A DNA stretch of 64,000 nucleotides from Craspedostauros australis (taxonomy: Eukaryota; Bacillariophyta; Bacillariophyceae; Mastogloiales; Achnanthaceae): assembly GCA_026770025.1 (NCBI GenBank), contig JAMXDE010000004.1, positions 248,001 through 312,000 of the forward strand, given 5' to 3'. The notes below the pieces were generated by a model. It had not been told where the DNA came from, made no database searches, and saw only the letters and a program-made list of their open reading frames with translations. The translations under genes and the position numbers were made by a program. Below are positions 31,903-43,457 of the stretch, piece after piece (positions within the stretch are counted from its first letter, which is position 1; each line of letters starts with the position of its first letter).

Positions 31903-34900
31903 AATAAATAACTCAATGATTACATTAGAAATGTGCCATAAGGCTTTACCCTCGCCGCCGCAGGCCCCGTAGGACCGTGCTTTGAGCGAGCTGTCGTGTG
32001 TTGTTCGACTATGACAGACCCAACCAAGCCGCCAACGCCCGCCTCTCGGCGTGCATTGACCACGATCGACGCCGCGCTCTCACCGCTGCGTGAACGGCTA
32101 TCATAGAGTTCACCCACTGCTGCATTTGAACCTCGGTGCCATGTTCGACATGGCGCCCTTCCCAGAACAGCCGCATCTCTGCTTCGTTCATATCCTGACT
32201 TGCACCCTGCATCATTCGGCGAACCTTGCGCCGCAAGTCCTGCACCGTAGGATGCTGTTCTTCGTCGTGCACTTTCGCATTCCATGCCAACCATATTTCC
32301 CAGGGGATTTTCCAGATCCACCGCACGACCTCCCTAGCCCAAGAGTTGGCGTCTGGGTACCGGCACTCATGCGTTGTCATCCAGCGGGCCTGATGGAGAG
32401 CCCAGTCCTCATGGAGAAACCCTAGCATGAGAGGGTACCACCCAATTTCACTTTGCACATCGGTGGACCGAGTGTTCCGTCTCCATTTCACGAGGCCAAC
32501 TCGCATGCGTTGGACCAGCCGTGGGGCTGTTCCAATCGTCACCATGCGATCAATGAGGCCGGAAGTAGCCTCGGTCCATGCTTCATGATGCTCCGGGCAC
32601 CGTAGAACATGTTGAGTGGTCTCGTCGCTGTTGCAGAACTTGCACTTCGGCGTCTGTAGTTGACCTGTCTGATGGAGTTTGTGGTTGACCACCACAAAGC
32701 CGGAAGCCCACTTGGAGATGAAACGAGCAGTCCCACGGTTCAGCTTGGACTGCTGGGCCATCTTGTACACTCGCCAATCGATCTGGCGAACCTGGTTCTG
32801 ATTCCACTGAAATTTGGTGGACCAGTACTTCATTGCTGATGCCGTCTGAAGGAGCTCGTTCATTGCCTCGGGATCCACGTGAGAATGGTCGGCGTCACGT
32901 AGGCGGAGCCTCCATCGACCTGTGGCGGTCACCCAGGTTTTCACGTGTGGTCTGGAGCCCGTGTCGGACCAGAACTGTTTTGCTTTTGCGTCCGCCTCCA
33001 CGTTGAGCCGTTCCAACAGCGTTAGTTTCTTGCCTGTGTCGTCCTGATGGCCTTTCACCCATTCCCACTTCAGGGTGGCTTTGATGCCACGTCGGAGCTG
33101 TTGGATCTCTGTGAGGATGTCCCAGTGCCGCTGGTGTGGCCGCAGGTAGTCCTCTTGAGCTTGCAGGAGCGCCTGCTTACCGTCAAGAGCTATGGTGATG
33201 GTACAGTCGTCCTGTAGTCCGGGGAGCTCTGCCACCATTGCTAGGGACGCCCAGATTCCGGCGAGCTCGCTTCTGTAGGCGCTCTGGACCTCTGGCGGCC
33301 CTGGGACGAACGTCTGGCAGTAGACATACTCCCTGGTCTGGACATCGTATGCGATCGATGCCGACGTGCCCCGCTGGTCCTTGAACGAACCGTCGCTCAC
33401 CAGCACCAAATTGCCCCTGTTCGCGGCCAGTGCCACCTCCTGTAAGGGGATGGTCCCTCGCATGTTTTCGATGGGCTCGTATGCAGGAGCTGGCTCCTCA
33501 GGAGGGCATGTCAGTCCGATATGACCGTCCCATTCGATGCCCTGTTCAGTGTAAACAACAGAGACTCGTTTGAGGCCGGCTGGGACGTCGGTAGCAGGCG
33601 TGGCCAGAGAGTACTGCTGGCAACGGGTGCGCCGTCGTGGGAGAGGTCGGTAGCGAAGGACTGGATCAGCGTCCAGATCGAAAATGTCGTCCTGGTATGG
33701 TGCCTTCCACCAACGCCATGTCCCGTCCTCTCTCTGCCACCTTCCAAGGGGCTTGTTCAAAAGCAGGCCTCGAAAGCACATCGACTTGCACCATTGTTGC
33801 CATTCCTTCCACCAGCCACTGGGGAGCCGTTCGGGTTGTCGTGCCCATCGCTGTGGCATTTCAGAAGTCAGAGTGCCATCGTGCGCTTCAGGCATTATTC
33901 TGGTGCCATCCGCGGAAACGATATCCGACATCCGCATCACCCCCATCTTGTGGCGGACCATGTTCAGGTGATAGAACTGTGCTCCCTTCACATGCTGTTG
34001 GACCCATAGATCCATGAGGAAAGCATCGCCTCGCCGTTGGGGTTTCCAAGACGAAGTGAATTCGCACACTTCGATGCCAGTTCCCTGAAGCTGGTTCCAC
34101 AGACCGGACACCCAGCACCTGGTTGCACAATGCCCCATTCGGGAGTACGAGTGTTGGAACAGGGATCCTCCTATCCCCAGCTCTTCCTTGAGTGCTTGTA
34201 TAGAGCAGATAATCATCTTGCCCGTCTGAGTACCTCGGTGTACCTCGTCGAAAGCCAGCTGGATTTGCGCCATCAGCTGGAAGTTCACGGGGTGTACTAT
34301 GCCCAAACCGCCGAGCGATTTCGTGCCATACACTAAGTCCCGGGGCAGAGTCCACGAGCATCCCATTTTTGGCAGGGCTGCCAGCAGGGCTGGGGCCATG
34401 ATGTATCGCCACTGAAGTGGAGTGAGCTGGACAACTGGCATGACGTACTCGATGGATTTCATGAACCGCAGGGTGAGAGCCGACCGCGCGTCGTCCGTGG
34501 AGATCTGCGCCATACGCATCCTTCCGCCGAAGTCTTCTGCTTTCTTCCGCAAGACCTGAATTTGTTCCTCGTTGTTCCCATCGAACGAGATAAACACCCC
34601 CAGTGTGAACACTGGTTGTGACATTGTCCTGCTCGGGATCACGGCGCTTCCTCCTCGGCCATCGTCAATGCTGATGGTTACCGAAGTCTCGCTATCGCTC
34701 CACACCCATTTGTCCTTGACGAACTCTGGCTGCGTGGCCCACCAGGCTGATTTTTCCGGCACCAGAGCTCCTCCTGTGACTTGGAGGAGGCGGCTCCAGT
34801 CTTGAACCGTCCTTCGGAAGCTGGAGACATCGGCGTCATTTCGCTGCGGTCGTTGGATTCTGATTAAGTCCGTGTCGTCGACAAAGGCCGACCCCAGGAT

Positions 34901-35078
34901 GGGTATATACTCTCCTGACGGAGTGACCAGCGACGACGTGTGCCCCAGTCGGGTCATGGCCTTGAACATCACCGAGCTGATGACGGCCCAGATCGCTGGG
35001 CCTGCGCCGTTGCCCTGGCCGATTCCGTGCATATCGCACTCCGCGTCTTTCTCGTAGTATCGGCTGGAGACGCCGTAG
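31903..35078 (-). mobile_element. 5'-truncated LINE-like retrotransposon
   Basis: The 3' end is the TTTA-type tail at 31903-31915, with a ~95-base 3' untranslated region. The coding part runs to 35078, where the left LTR of the Copia family I element begins. The N-terminal half of RT and any endonuclease are absent, and they do not reappear on the other side of the Copia element at 51438. RNase H after RT places it near the I/Jockey-type LINEs. Confidence 0.75.
32009..35078 (-). CDS. LINE polyprotein fragment: RT, RNase H and zinc finger
   Basis: About 1022 codons are open to the stop at 32009-32011. The frame continues seven codons into the adjoining LTR, but that is chance. RT is represented from its central motifs (GIGQGNGAGP; catalytic FVDD about 70 residues in). 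After about 480 residues of connection, RNase H shows D (VSDGSF), E (RSELAGI), D (LDGKQAL), H (VKGHQDD) and D (VEADAKA). Near the C-terminus is a Cys-Cys-His-Cys finger (CKFC…H…C), as in zf-RVT regions. The intact frame suggests the copy is not old, but without the 5' part it cannot make a full enzyme. Confidence 0.8.
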
Positions 35079-35870
35079 TGTTGGCAAGTTCCGCTCACGG
35101 TAACCTACGATCGTGGAAGATGGTGGTGGTTGATAGTCGTTCGTTTGCTATTTCATTAGTTGGCTACTCAGATGCTCTCGGTGTACGCCTGTTCTCTTGC
35201 CCGATGCTCTCGGCGCTTCAATCTGTTTCGTAGATTCAATCTTCGACTATGAGTCGGTACGCGAGATGCTCTCTCGCTCCTCTCTGTATTCTCTCTCTCT
35301 CTCTCTCACCATCGTGTGCTCGTGCTACACGATACTCCGTGTTCGATGCGTGCTCCGCATTCAACACTCCGTTCATTCAGTACTGACTTCTACTCCATGA
35401 GTACTTACCATTTGAAGTTCACCTTCAGTATCCATGATCTCATGGGTCATCGTATCTTCGCCTCCTGCTCTGACTTGGAGACAGCTGTCGATGTGGTGAC
35501 ATGTTGACATCCTGTCGACGTCAGTAGGTGTCCTTCTGCTCTCCAGATGTCACGTTCCATTGGTGATGCAGTGGTCTGTCAGATGATATCGTCATCTGAG
35601 GTTTAGTTGGGAAGTACCTCGAGATTCTCTTGGTACCATTGATGGATGGACGGACGATCTTCCAATTCTCTCAGAAATCGTCATTTGCAAATTTCCTCCA
35701 GAAATCTTGCCCCTTTTCGTGTGTTCCGTTTCCCCTGTAATTCTGACGAATCACAGTATGCTATTGACACGAGTATAGTTATACCGTCCAAGTGTGTATG
35801 AGAGAATAACGGGTGAACGATGCACATATACACGTACATCTTGACGTATACTCACATGTACAACTCGACA
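35079..35870 (-). repeat. 3' LTR (left), Copia family I
   Basis: 792 bases, starting TGTTGGCAAG and ending CAACTCGACA on the plus strand. Next to it inside lies cccttcctgtg, whose complement (aggaaggg) is the expected purine-rich primer tract. Confidence 0.9.
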
Positions 35871-35890
35871 CCCTTCCTGTGTGCATTCGG

Positions 35891-38800
35891 TCATTCGAAT
35901 GTTCTCGATGTGTCAAGGTACGACTTCTCATGTTCGCGTTGTAAGTCGGCCTTGATGTTCTTGGTGAATCCGTCGCTTGTGTTCTGCTCGGATTTGACGA
36001 AAATGATTTCGATGGTTTTGTTGATTACCATGTTCCTCACGTAGTGATGGCGCACGTCGATGTGTCGCGATTGTTGGGATGTCGATGGGTTCTTGGCGAT
36101 GAAGATCGCCCCGATGTTGTCCACGCGGACCTTGATCGGTGTCTTCACTGGGACGTCCACACTTTCGAGTAGCTGCACGACGAAAAAGATTTCCTTTGCC
36201 GCTTTGGAAAGCACAACGTATTCTGCTTCGGATGAGCTGAGTGTGATGGCCTTCTGTGCTTTGGATCGCCAAAGGATTGGTACCTTGCATAGATATAGGA
36301 TGAACCCTCCTACGCTGATTCTCGTGTTCTTGTCTCCTGCATATTCGCTATCGCAGAAGAGCTCCATGTCCCAGCCGTCGTCGTCTGGACGCACTGGATG
36401 GATCTTCAATCCATAGTCCTTTGTATCGATCACATACTTGATGATCCAATACATCTCCTTCATTGCAGCCTTGGTGGGCCCGATCAATACCTTGGAGAGC
36501 TCTCTCACAGGGTTCGCGATATCTGGTCGCGAGTGCTTGATGAGGAAGAGTAGCATACCGACGCCTCGGCGATATTCGGCATGTTCTTCCGGTCCGACCT
36601 TCTGCAATCCGTTGTCTTCGGATGGTCGTACGATGATTTGACCCGGGGTTCCCGGTGTCCCATAGCGCTGCATCTTCTCAACCTTGGTTCCGAACTCTTC
36701 GATGAGATGTCGGATGAGATGTGGTTGACGCAATGTCGCTCTAGTCTTGTCATGGTTCAGTTCGATGTTGCAGCTGAGGTAGTCTCCGAGTCCGTGCTCG
36801 ATTGTCACCTTGAATTTGCTGCCTTGGATGTCCTTCAGGAATGTCTCCAGTGCCTTGGAGTCTCCGCAACAGAAGCAATCGTCCACGTAGATGGCCACGA
36901 TCATGCTTCCTTTGTTCGTCTTCCTGTAGAACAGGCACGGGTCTGCTGCGCTCTGTTCGAAGTTGATATTCTTGAGGGTCGATAGCAACATCTTGAACCA
37001 TTGCCTGGCGCTCTGCACAAGTCCGTAGATTGGCTTGTGTAGGGTCAGGGCTTCGTCTGGTTGATGATCCATCCCGTTGGGACAGTTCATGTAGATCTCC
37101 TCGTCGAGGTCTCCATGTAGGAATGCCGTTACGACATCGACGAGTGCGCAGTCCATCTTCTTGATCAACATGATCACCATCATGACCCGATAGGTCACGT
37201 CATGGATGACGGGTGAGTAATGCTCTTGGAAGTCTACTCCTGCTATTTGTGAATAGCCACATGCAACGAGCCGTGCTCGATGTGTGCCATCACGCTTTAG
37301 CTTGAAGACCCATTTGCACTTGCAGCATCTGCGGCCGCGTGGGATGGCGTCTCGTTTGATCTTGCTGTACACCTTGCGTGTATCCAAGGAGTCGAACTCC
37401 TTCTTGATGGCTGCTCGATATCCCTTCTGATGGATAGGATCTGGGTGATTGAAGGCTCCATCGAATGTCGTTGGTTCGATGTGCTTCTCTGGTTCCTTGC
37501 TCTCGTCCTGCATCGACAATCCGATGTCGATCGCTGGTCTCTCGGTAATGATTGCATTCATCCCGTATAGTCCAGTTGTGCTATGGTGAGTGATCTCGAT
37601 CTCTTCATCTTCGTCTTCGATTTCTTCGTCATCTGTAGTTTCGTTGTTGGAGTCGTCGATCATCTCGTCGCTGAGTTCGTCACTCGCCTCATCGGATGAT
37701 GGATCGCTCTCATAGCCTTCTTCCTTTCCACCTCGTTCGTTGAAGTCCGCGAGCTCACGTAGAGCTCTGGGAATACTCTTCCCTGCAGTTGATTTGGGAT
37801 TAGCTTCTCCCTTCCTGCCTCGTGATTCGTGACGTCGGATCCTCTCCTTTCTAGCCATGTCACACTTGTTTGGTTTGCTCGGTGGAGGTCTGGATGGTGT
37901 GTCATGTGTAGACCTCGCTGGTGTATTCGGAGGGGTGACACCTGTCTCATCATTGGCTTCGTCGCCGGAGGGTAGGATTTCGTCATCCTCATGATTGGAT
38001 TCGCTCCGATCCTCCTCGCTATTTTGGATTAGTTGAGTCACTACTCCGTCGTCCTCATTATCCTCATCATCGCTGTCTGATAGGATGTAGTACATGTTGC
38101 TGTCAGCGAAAGATACTCTCTTCGCCTCTGATGTTCGACGCGTTGCCGTCCTTGGCATTGCTCCCTTCCGTCCGATGGTTGTGAAGCCGTCTGCGTCCGT
38201 TGTTCCTGTTTTGTTGGATATGTTCGGTGCTGGCGCCCACCCACGGAACTGTCCGTATGATTGGTTGAGCCACTTGATGTCCCGTGAACAGATGAGTGAC
38301 TTGGTTGATGGTCTGTACATGTTGTAGACCCCTGATGCATGTTGGTGTGCATATCCGATGAACACCATCTCTTCTCCTCTGTTCTTGAGTTTGGCGGTAA
38401 TCCCGCCGTAGGTAGTCTTCACAACACCCACCTCTCCAAACGTGCGGAGTGCGTCCGCATATGGTGGATCGTTGCCGAAGAATTGTCGATGTGGTGACTC
38501 CTTCTGGTTCTTCGCTACGGTGATATTGGCAATGGCGGTGACAGTGCTAGCAGCTGCTGCCCACAGGCCATGCCTATATTCTTCGTCGAGCTGTGCTCCG
38601 TTGAGCATGGAGCGGATCTTGGTGTAGAGGTACGCGAACTTGCGTTCTACTCTGCCGTTCTGTTGCGGCGTGTTCGATGCCGTGAATTCGAATTTCACGT
38701 TGAGTCCTGCATCGATGAGAATATCCTGCGTGGACTTGTTCTCTCCACTGTTGTCACCTCGGAAGATGATCTGTTGGTCACTAGTCTGTAACTTGATCGT

Positions 38801-41800
38801 TTGAACGAACCGTTTGATGTACCCTGGTTGATCACTTTTGTTCTTGAGAAAGAAACTCCAGCAGTGATCCGTGCAGTCGTCCACGATCAGGGTCCAGTAG
38901 CGTTTATCTCCGAAGCTTACGTGTTTAGTGTAACTAATGTCAATGAAGAGCCGTTTGCCACGGCGAGTTGCTCTCGGAATGGTTGCCTTCGGAATGTTTT
39001 TCACTCTTGCATTCGCGACCGCGCAGTCGCGACATACCGGCATCTCGCCGATAATCTTCCATCCGTATTTGGCAGCTGTTCGCTTCATGGTTTCGAGTGG
39101 CGCGTGGCCGAGCATTTGGTGCAAGTTCACCGCGCTGATCTCCTTGGATGGATTCTTGACGATGGCTGTGCAAGCCTTGTTGTCGTATGTCGGCATGATG
39201 GGATGCATCTGCACTCCCGTGATGAATCCGTTGGATGTAGGGAAGACTCGATCGAACACGATCTTCGTTCCGGATCCGTTGATGATGTCCATCAGAATGC
39301 CGTTGTTACCAAGCTGGTAACCGTTGTACAGAGCCTTATTCGTGGAGAAAAGGTTCACCGCCATTTTCGGTGTGTACTTCACGTCATCAAGCCGGATGAT
39401 GTGGCCAGTGTTGTCTCGTTGCTTGACCTTCAAGCGAATGGATCCCATTTTGGGAGAGTCCAGCTTCGTGCTGTCTCCCACTTGGACGAATGACTTGATG
39501 TGCCGCACGTTGAAGAGAGCGGTGTCCGAGTTGACGATGTGACACGAAGCTCCGCTGTCGGCGAGCCAGGTGTCCTTGTTGACCTTGTCCTTGTACTTGG
39601 TGCTCAGCTCGTGGAGTTGCTCCACAGCTGCTGCAGCTATCTCGTCGTCGAAGCTGTCGTCGTCGTCTTCTTCGTGAACTCCATCTTCGTTGTATGGATG
39701 ATGATGGTCTCCGTCATCCATGTCGTCGGGTAGTTGCGCGTAGTCCGATGGAATTGTGCTGTTTCGATGTGATCCTGTGGCTGGATCGTACGGGTGGACG
39801 CGTGGTCGTTCGTGTAAGAGTACGCGCATACATCCTCCAAGGATGTAATGAAGATCCGTCTCTGGGATCGTCTCTGTCTCGGCTGCTTCCAGTATGCGAT
39901 TGATCACAACCGAATTGGCGAGAATCTCTTCGATTGATCTGAAGTTCTCGGATAGGATCGATCCCATCATGTTCACCCATATTGGTCTCAGCACTCCTTG
40001 TGCGACTCCTGGGAACAGGCTCACTCCTGCTTCCATCACTGCATCGAAGATGAGTTGCTTCTGGATCACCAATGCTGTCTCTGTTGCATACGGGACGGTG
40101 TCATGACGATGGAGGTAGTTGGACCTGCTGGGATCCTCGATTGGTGGGAAGTCGATGTTCCCTGGGTAGACGACACGCTCGTTTGGATTGAAGCTGTCGT
40201 CTGGATGATTGCCGTCCTCGGATTCGTCGCTGTCATCCTCGTCGAAAATGCCCGATCTGTTGTTCCCCGCCGCTGGAGGAGGCGGCGCCGCGCCGCGGTT
40301 CGTTTCGCCTTGGCCTCGATTAATGAAGGTCCCCGTTCTCTCGTATCTCCCAGCTTGAGGAGGAGACAACTCGTCGCGGTTCACCTCGTCGTCTTCATCT
40401 GCGCCGTCCTCGTCGGCGTCGTCGTCGTCATCGCTCATGGCCTCTTCGATGTCGCTATCGTTGGCCTTGTTGTCCATCTCAGCTTCGTCGCCGTATGAAC
40501 CGATCAGGTCGTGCGCGTTGAAGCAGCATTCGTAGCTCACTTCGCGTCTTGGATCCACCTCGTGGATGATGGGCTCCTCACTGAGCCGCTCCGGGACGAT
40601 CTCATCGTCCTGTACTTCGTCGTCACTTCCGACGCACACGAAGTTATCGAAGAAGGAGTCTTCAATGTAGTCGTTGGACACCAACATGCAGAGCGGCATG
40701 TCCTTTGCTGAGAGTACCATCTCGTGTCCGCTCTTGTCGTGTCCTTGTGTTGCTGTGTTGGCCTGTTTGTTGGCCTTCTTGTTCTCGTTGAACTTCTTCT
40801 TTCGGCACTCCGCCTCGCGATGTCCGAAGATGCCGCAGTAGTTGCACTTGCCCTTGAAGCCGCTTCCCTTGCTGCGCTTTCCGTTCATCTTGTTGTTGTT
40901 GTTGTTGTTTTTCTTGTTGTTCGATTTCTTTCGTTCTGGGCAATCGGCGGATCTATGACCATACACGCCACAGTTGTGACAAGTACCCTTGAAGTTACCG
41001 GTGCTTGTGAAGCCGGTGTCGTTGCTCTTCGTGTTGCTGTCTTGGAAGTCGTCGACGTATGCTTTGCCTCCTCTGTGAGTGGCGTATGCAGTACGGAGTA
41101 CTCCTCTGATCGTGTTGATGGTAACCAGTTCTGGATTGAACGTGAGTTGGTGTTGGAAGTTCACGACGTGAGTTCTGTATTCGTTGCTCACCGTGCTGAG
41201 GATTTGCATGATCATTTCCTCGTCCGTGATCTCGTACTTGACATCGTGGAGACGCGATCGTAGACCCTCGAGTTGCGTGATGTAGATGTCGGGGTCCGTG
41301 TCTCTCTTCATCTTTTCGTTGTTGAATTGGCGCTTGAGTTTGATCTTCGTCACTGCATCGGATGGTCGGAACTTCTCCGCGAGAACGTTCCACGCTGCGT
41401 GTGCGTCTCCTTCAGGGTAGTCGTCGGAGATGCATTGGTTGATGTACTGGATGACCTGCTTGCCTTTTCCTTTCTCTGCATCCATCATGAGGATCAGATC
41501 GCTGAAGCAGTCGCATCCCAGCTCGTAGATTTCCTCCATCGCTTCCTTGGCTTCACCGGCGGCTGCCGCGATCTCGCTCACTGTTGGCACCTTGGTCTTG
41601 CCCAACATCACGTCCTTCGTCTTCTGTGCACGAGCGTATGCTTTCGCTTGGGACTCCCATGCGCTGTAGTCTTCCTGCTCACCGCTGAACATCGGCGCCT
41701 TGATGCGTCGCTTGTTCGTGTTGGCTGATGTCGCCATGTTGATTCGTTGTTTCGTCGTTGGTGCGCTCGCGCCCTTGATTTCCGTCTGTTTCTGTGTTAC

Positions 41801-42142
41801 CGATTCTTCGATTTTCGCCTGTTGTTGCGCGGAGATTGTTTTCGTCACAAATTCTCCTCCTGGTGGTGTCTCACTTTTACCACTTCGTTTGGCTGTGCGA
41901 ATGCTCTCCGTCACACCAGTCTCCTCTTGCTTGATCGCCTTGAGGATCCTCTCCTTCTCGCGATGTTGTCTTGCAGATCGTTCCTCTTCGGTCTCGTCGA
42001 TCGCGCTTGCGTCTGCGCCTGATAGGACAGTAGCCGCGGCTGCTTCCTTCTCTTCTCGTAGTGGAGTCTCACTCGCACCTTCTTCTCTCTTGATAGTCGG
42101 GTTGGACAGAGGGATGTCTCTCAATTCCTCTTCCTCGCTCAT
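35891..42142 (-). CDS. Gag-Pol polyprotein, Copia family I
   Basis: This is a 2083-codon frame without a stop, starting at an ATG (42142). Residues 1-130 are acidic and lysine-rich. Gag follows to about 380. Two CCHC knuckles lie at about 388-401 and 433-446. A long acidic spacer precedes the protease (DSGAS at 862). The HH-CC integrase finger lies around 1008-1040; the integrase core has D1068, D1130 and E1166. A second acidic linker covers about 1350-1530. RT has YVDD at 1752-1755. RNase H has D1931, E1972 or E1974, D2008 and D2057. Every catalytic motif is kept, so the protein could be active. It is longer than most Copia polyproteins because of the two acidic spacers. Confidence 0.93.
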   Translation of the reverse strand: MSEEEELRDIPLSNPTIKREEGASETPLREEKEAAAATVLSGADASAIDETEEERSARQHREKERILKAIKQEETGVTESIRTAKRSGKSETPPGGEFVTKTISAQQQAKIEESVTQKQTEIKGASAPTTKQRINMATSANTNKRRIKAPMFSGEQEDYSAWESQAKAYARAQKTKDVMLGKTKVPTVSEIAAAAGEAKEAMEEIYELGCDCFSDLILMMDAEKGKGKQVIQYINQCISDDYPEGDAHAAWNVLAEKFRPSDAVTKIKLKRQFNNEKMKRDTDPDIYITQLEGLRSRLHDVKYEITDEEMIMQILSTVSNEYRTHVVNFQHQLTFNPELVTINTIRGVLRTAYATHRGGKAYVDDFQDSNTKSNDTGFTSTGNFKGTCHNCGVYGHRSADCPERKKSNNKKNNNNNNKMNGKRSKGSGFKGKCNYCGIFGHREAECRKKKFNENKKANKQANTATQGHDKSGHEMVLSAKDMPLCMLVSNDYIEDSFFDNFVCVGSDDEVQDDEIVPERLSEEPIIHEVDPRREVSYECCFNAHDLIGSYGDEAEMDNKANDSDIEEAMSDDDDDADEDGADEDDEVNRDELSPPQAGRYERTGTFINRGQGETNRGAAPPPPAAGNNRSGIFDEDDSDESEDGNHPDDSFNPNERVVYPGNIDFPPIEDPSRSNYLHRHDTVPYATETALVIQKQLIFDAVMEAGVSLFPGVAQGVLRPIWVNMMGSILSENFRSIEEILANSVVINRILEAAETETIPETDLHYILGGCMRVLLHERPRVHPYDPATGSHRNSTIPSDYAQLPDDMDDGDHHHPYNEDGVHEEDDDDSFDDEIAAAAVEQLHELSTKYKDKVNKDTWLADSGASCHIVNSDTALFNVRHIKSFVQVGDSTKLDSPKMGSIRLKVKQRDNTGHIIRLDDVKYTPKMAVNLFSTNKALYNGYQLGNNGILMDIINGSGTKIVFDRVFPTSNGFITGVQMHPIMPTYDNKACTAIVKNPSKEISAVNLHQMLGHAPLETMKRTAAKYGWKIIGEMPVCRDCAVANARVKNIPKATIPRATRRGKRLFIDISYTKHVSFGDKRYWTLIVDDCTDHCWSFFLKNKSDQPGYIKRFVQTIKLQTSDQQIIFRGDNSGENKSTQDILIDAGLNVKFEFTASNTPQQNGRVERKFAYLYTKIRSMLNGAQLDEEYRHGLWAAAASTVTAIANITVAKNQKESPHRQFFGNDPPYADALRTFGEVGVVKTTYGGITAKLKNRGEEMVFIGYAHQHASGVYNMYRPSTKSLICSRDIKWLNQSYGQFRGWAPAPNISNKTGTTDADGFTTIGRKGAMPRTATRRTSEAKRVSFADSNMYYILSDSDDEDNEDDGVVTQLIQNSEEDRSESNHEDDEILPSGDEANDETGVTPPNTPARSTHDTPSRPPPSKPNKCDMARKERIRRHESRGRKGEANPKSTAGKSIPRALRELADFNERGGKEEGYESDPSSDEASDELSDEMIDDSNNETTDDEEIEDEDEEIEITHHSTTGLYGMNAIITERPAIDIGLSMQDESKEPEKHIEPTTFDGAFNHPDPIHQKGYRAAIKKEFDSLDTRKVYSKIKRDAIPRGRRCCKCKWVFKLKRDGTHRARLVACGYSQIAGVDFQEHYSPVIHDVTYRVMMVIMLIKKMDCALVDVVTAFLHGDLDEEIYMNCPNGMDHQPDEALTLHKPIYGLVQSARQWFKMLLSTLKNINFEQSAADPCLFYRKTNKGSMIVAIYVDDCFCCGDSKALETFLKDIQGSKFKVTIEHGLGDYLSCNIELNHDKTRATLRQPHLIRHLIEEFGTKVEKMQRYGTPGTPGQIIVRPSEDNGLQKVGPEEHAEYRRGVGMLLFLIKHSRPDIANPVRELSKVLIGPTKAAMKEMYWIIKYVIDTKDYGLKIHPVRPDDDGWDMELFCDSEYAGDKNTRISVGGFILYLCKVPILWRSKAQKAITLSSSEAEYVVLSKAAKEIFFVVQLLESVDVPVKTPIKVRVDNIGAIFIAKNPSTSQQSRHIDVRHHYVRNMVINKTIEIIFVKSEQNTSDGFTKNIKADLQREHEKSYLDTSRTFE

Positions 42143-42224
42143 TCAGCCTGCTGCTCTTGAATGATGTTCGTCTTCCTCGCACGATACGATTCGCGGGCTC
42201 GCCCTGATCTATCGTTTATAAACG

Positions 42225-42999
42225 TGTTGGCAAGTTCCGCTCACGGTAACCTACGATCGTGGAAGATGGTGTTGGTTGATAGTCGTCTGTTTGCTATTTC
42301 ATTAGTTGGCTACTCCGATGCTCTTGGTGTACGCCTGTTCTCTTGCCCGATGCTCTTGGCGCTTCAATCTGTTTCGTAGATTCGGTCTCCGACTATGAGT
42401 CGGTACGCGAGATCCTCTCTCGCTCCTCTCTGTATTCTCTCTCTCTCTCTCTCTCGATATCGTGTGTTTTGTACTACATGATACTCCGTGTTCGATGTGT
42501 ACTCCGCATTCAACACTCCGTTCATTCAGTACTGACTTCTACTCCATGAGTACTTACCATTTGAAGTTCACCTTCAGTATCCATGATCTCATGGGTCATC
42601 GTATCTTCGCCTCCTGCTCTGACTTGGAGACAGCTGTCGATGTGGTGACATGTTGACATCCTGTCGACGTCAGTAGGCGTCCTTCTGCTCTCCAGATGTC
42701 ACGTTCCATTGGTGATGCTGCAGTCTGTCAGATGATATCGTCATCTGAGGTTTAGTTGGGAAGTACCTCGAGATTCTCTTGGTACCATTGATGGATGGAC
42801 GGACGATCTTCCAATTCTCTCAGAAATCGTTATTTGCAAATTTCCTCCAGAAATCTTGCCCCTTTTCGTGTGTTCCATTTCCCCTGTAATTCTGACGAAT
42901 CACAGTATACTATCGACACGAATGTAGTTATACCGTCCAAGTGTGTATGAGAGAATAACGGGTGAACGATGCACATATACACGTACATCTCGACATATA
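42225..42999 (-). repeat. 5' LTR (right), Copia family I, main part
   Basis: It begins TGTTGGCAAG. The last 26 or so bases of this LTR were displaced to 51412-51437 by the insertion of a solo LTR at 43000. Just inside the element, the complement reads CGTTTATAAACG, a palindrome comparable to the one next to family II LTRs. Confidence 0.88.
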
Positions 43000-43457
43000 T
43001 GTGGGAAATCCGGGGTTATAGATATAGTCTAATGCTTATTAAACTGTACCGTTTTAGAACTGTGAGAACAACACACTCATTTCTCAAATTGTCAACTCGT
43101 TTGCCCATGATGATGCTGATGGCCTCCTGTAGTTGCCCCTCATGATCATCATTGCAATTTCTCTCCGTCATGTCCATTTCATTGCTCATGACAAGTGCAT
43201 TTCATCATGCTCAGCTGTTGAGAGATCAGTCTACACTCCTGAGGTGCATGCATGCCGATGCTCGATTCACTCTCTTCTCATCAGACATCCGTCACTCACT
43301 CAGTGCACTCTTCCGTGTTGTTCACTCACTCTCCTCACATGTCCACCAACATTCACACTTGCTCAGAACATGGAGTTCTGGCACGATCAGTGCAATCCTT
43401 CGATGCTGTTCCAGTCCGCGCTTTGTTCTCCTTCGTTGGTTCTCTGTCAGTCATGTA

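Noticed and set aside
35079..35098. GTG start of the LINE frame
   Set aside because: The first seven codons are LTR sequence; the LINE piece is simply truncated at 35078.
35928..42164. Plus-strand and alternative minus-strand frames across the family I polyprotein
   Set aside because: Antisense or shifted readings of the intact Gag-Pol.
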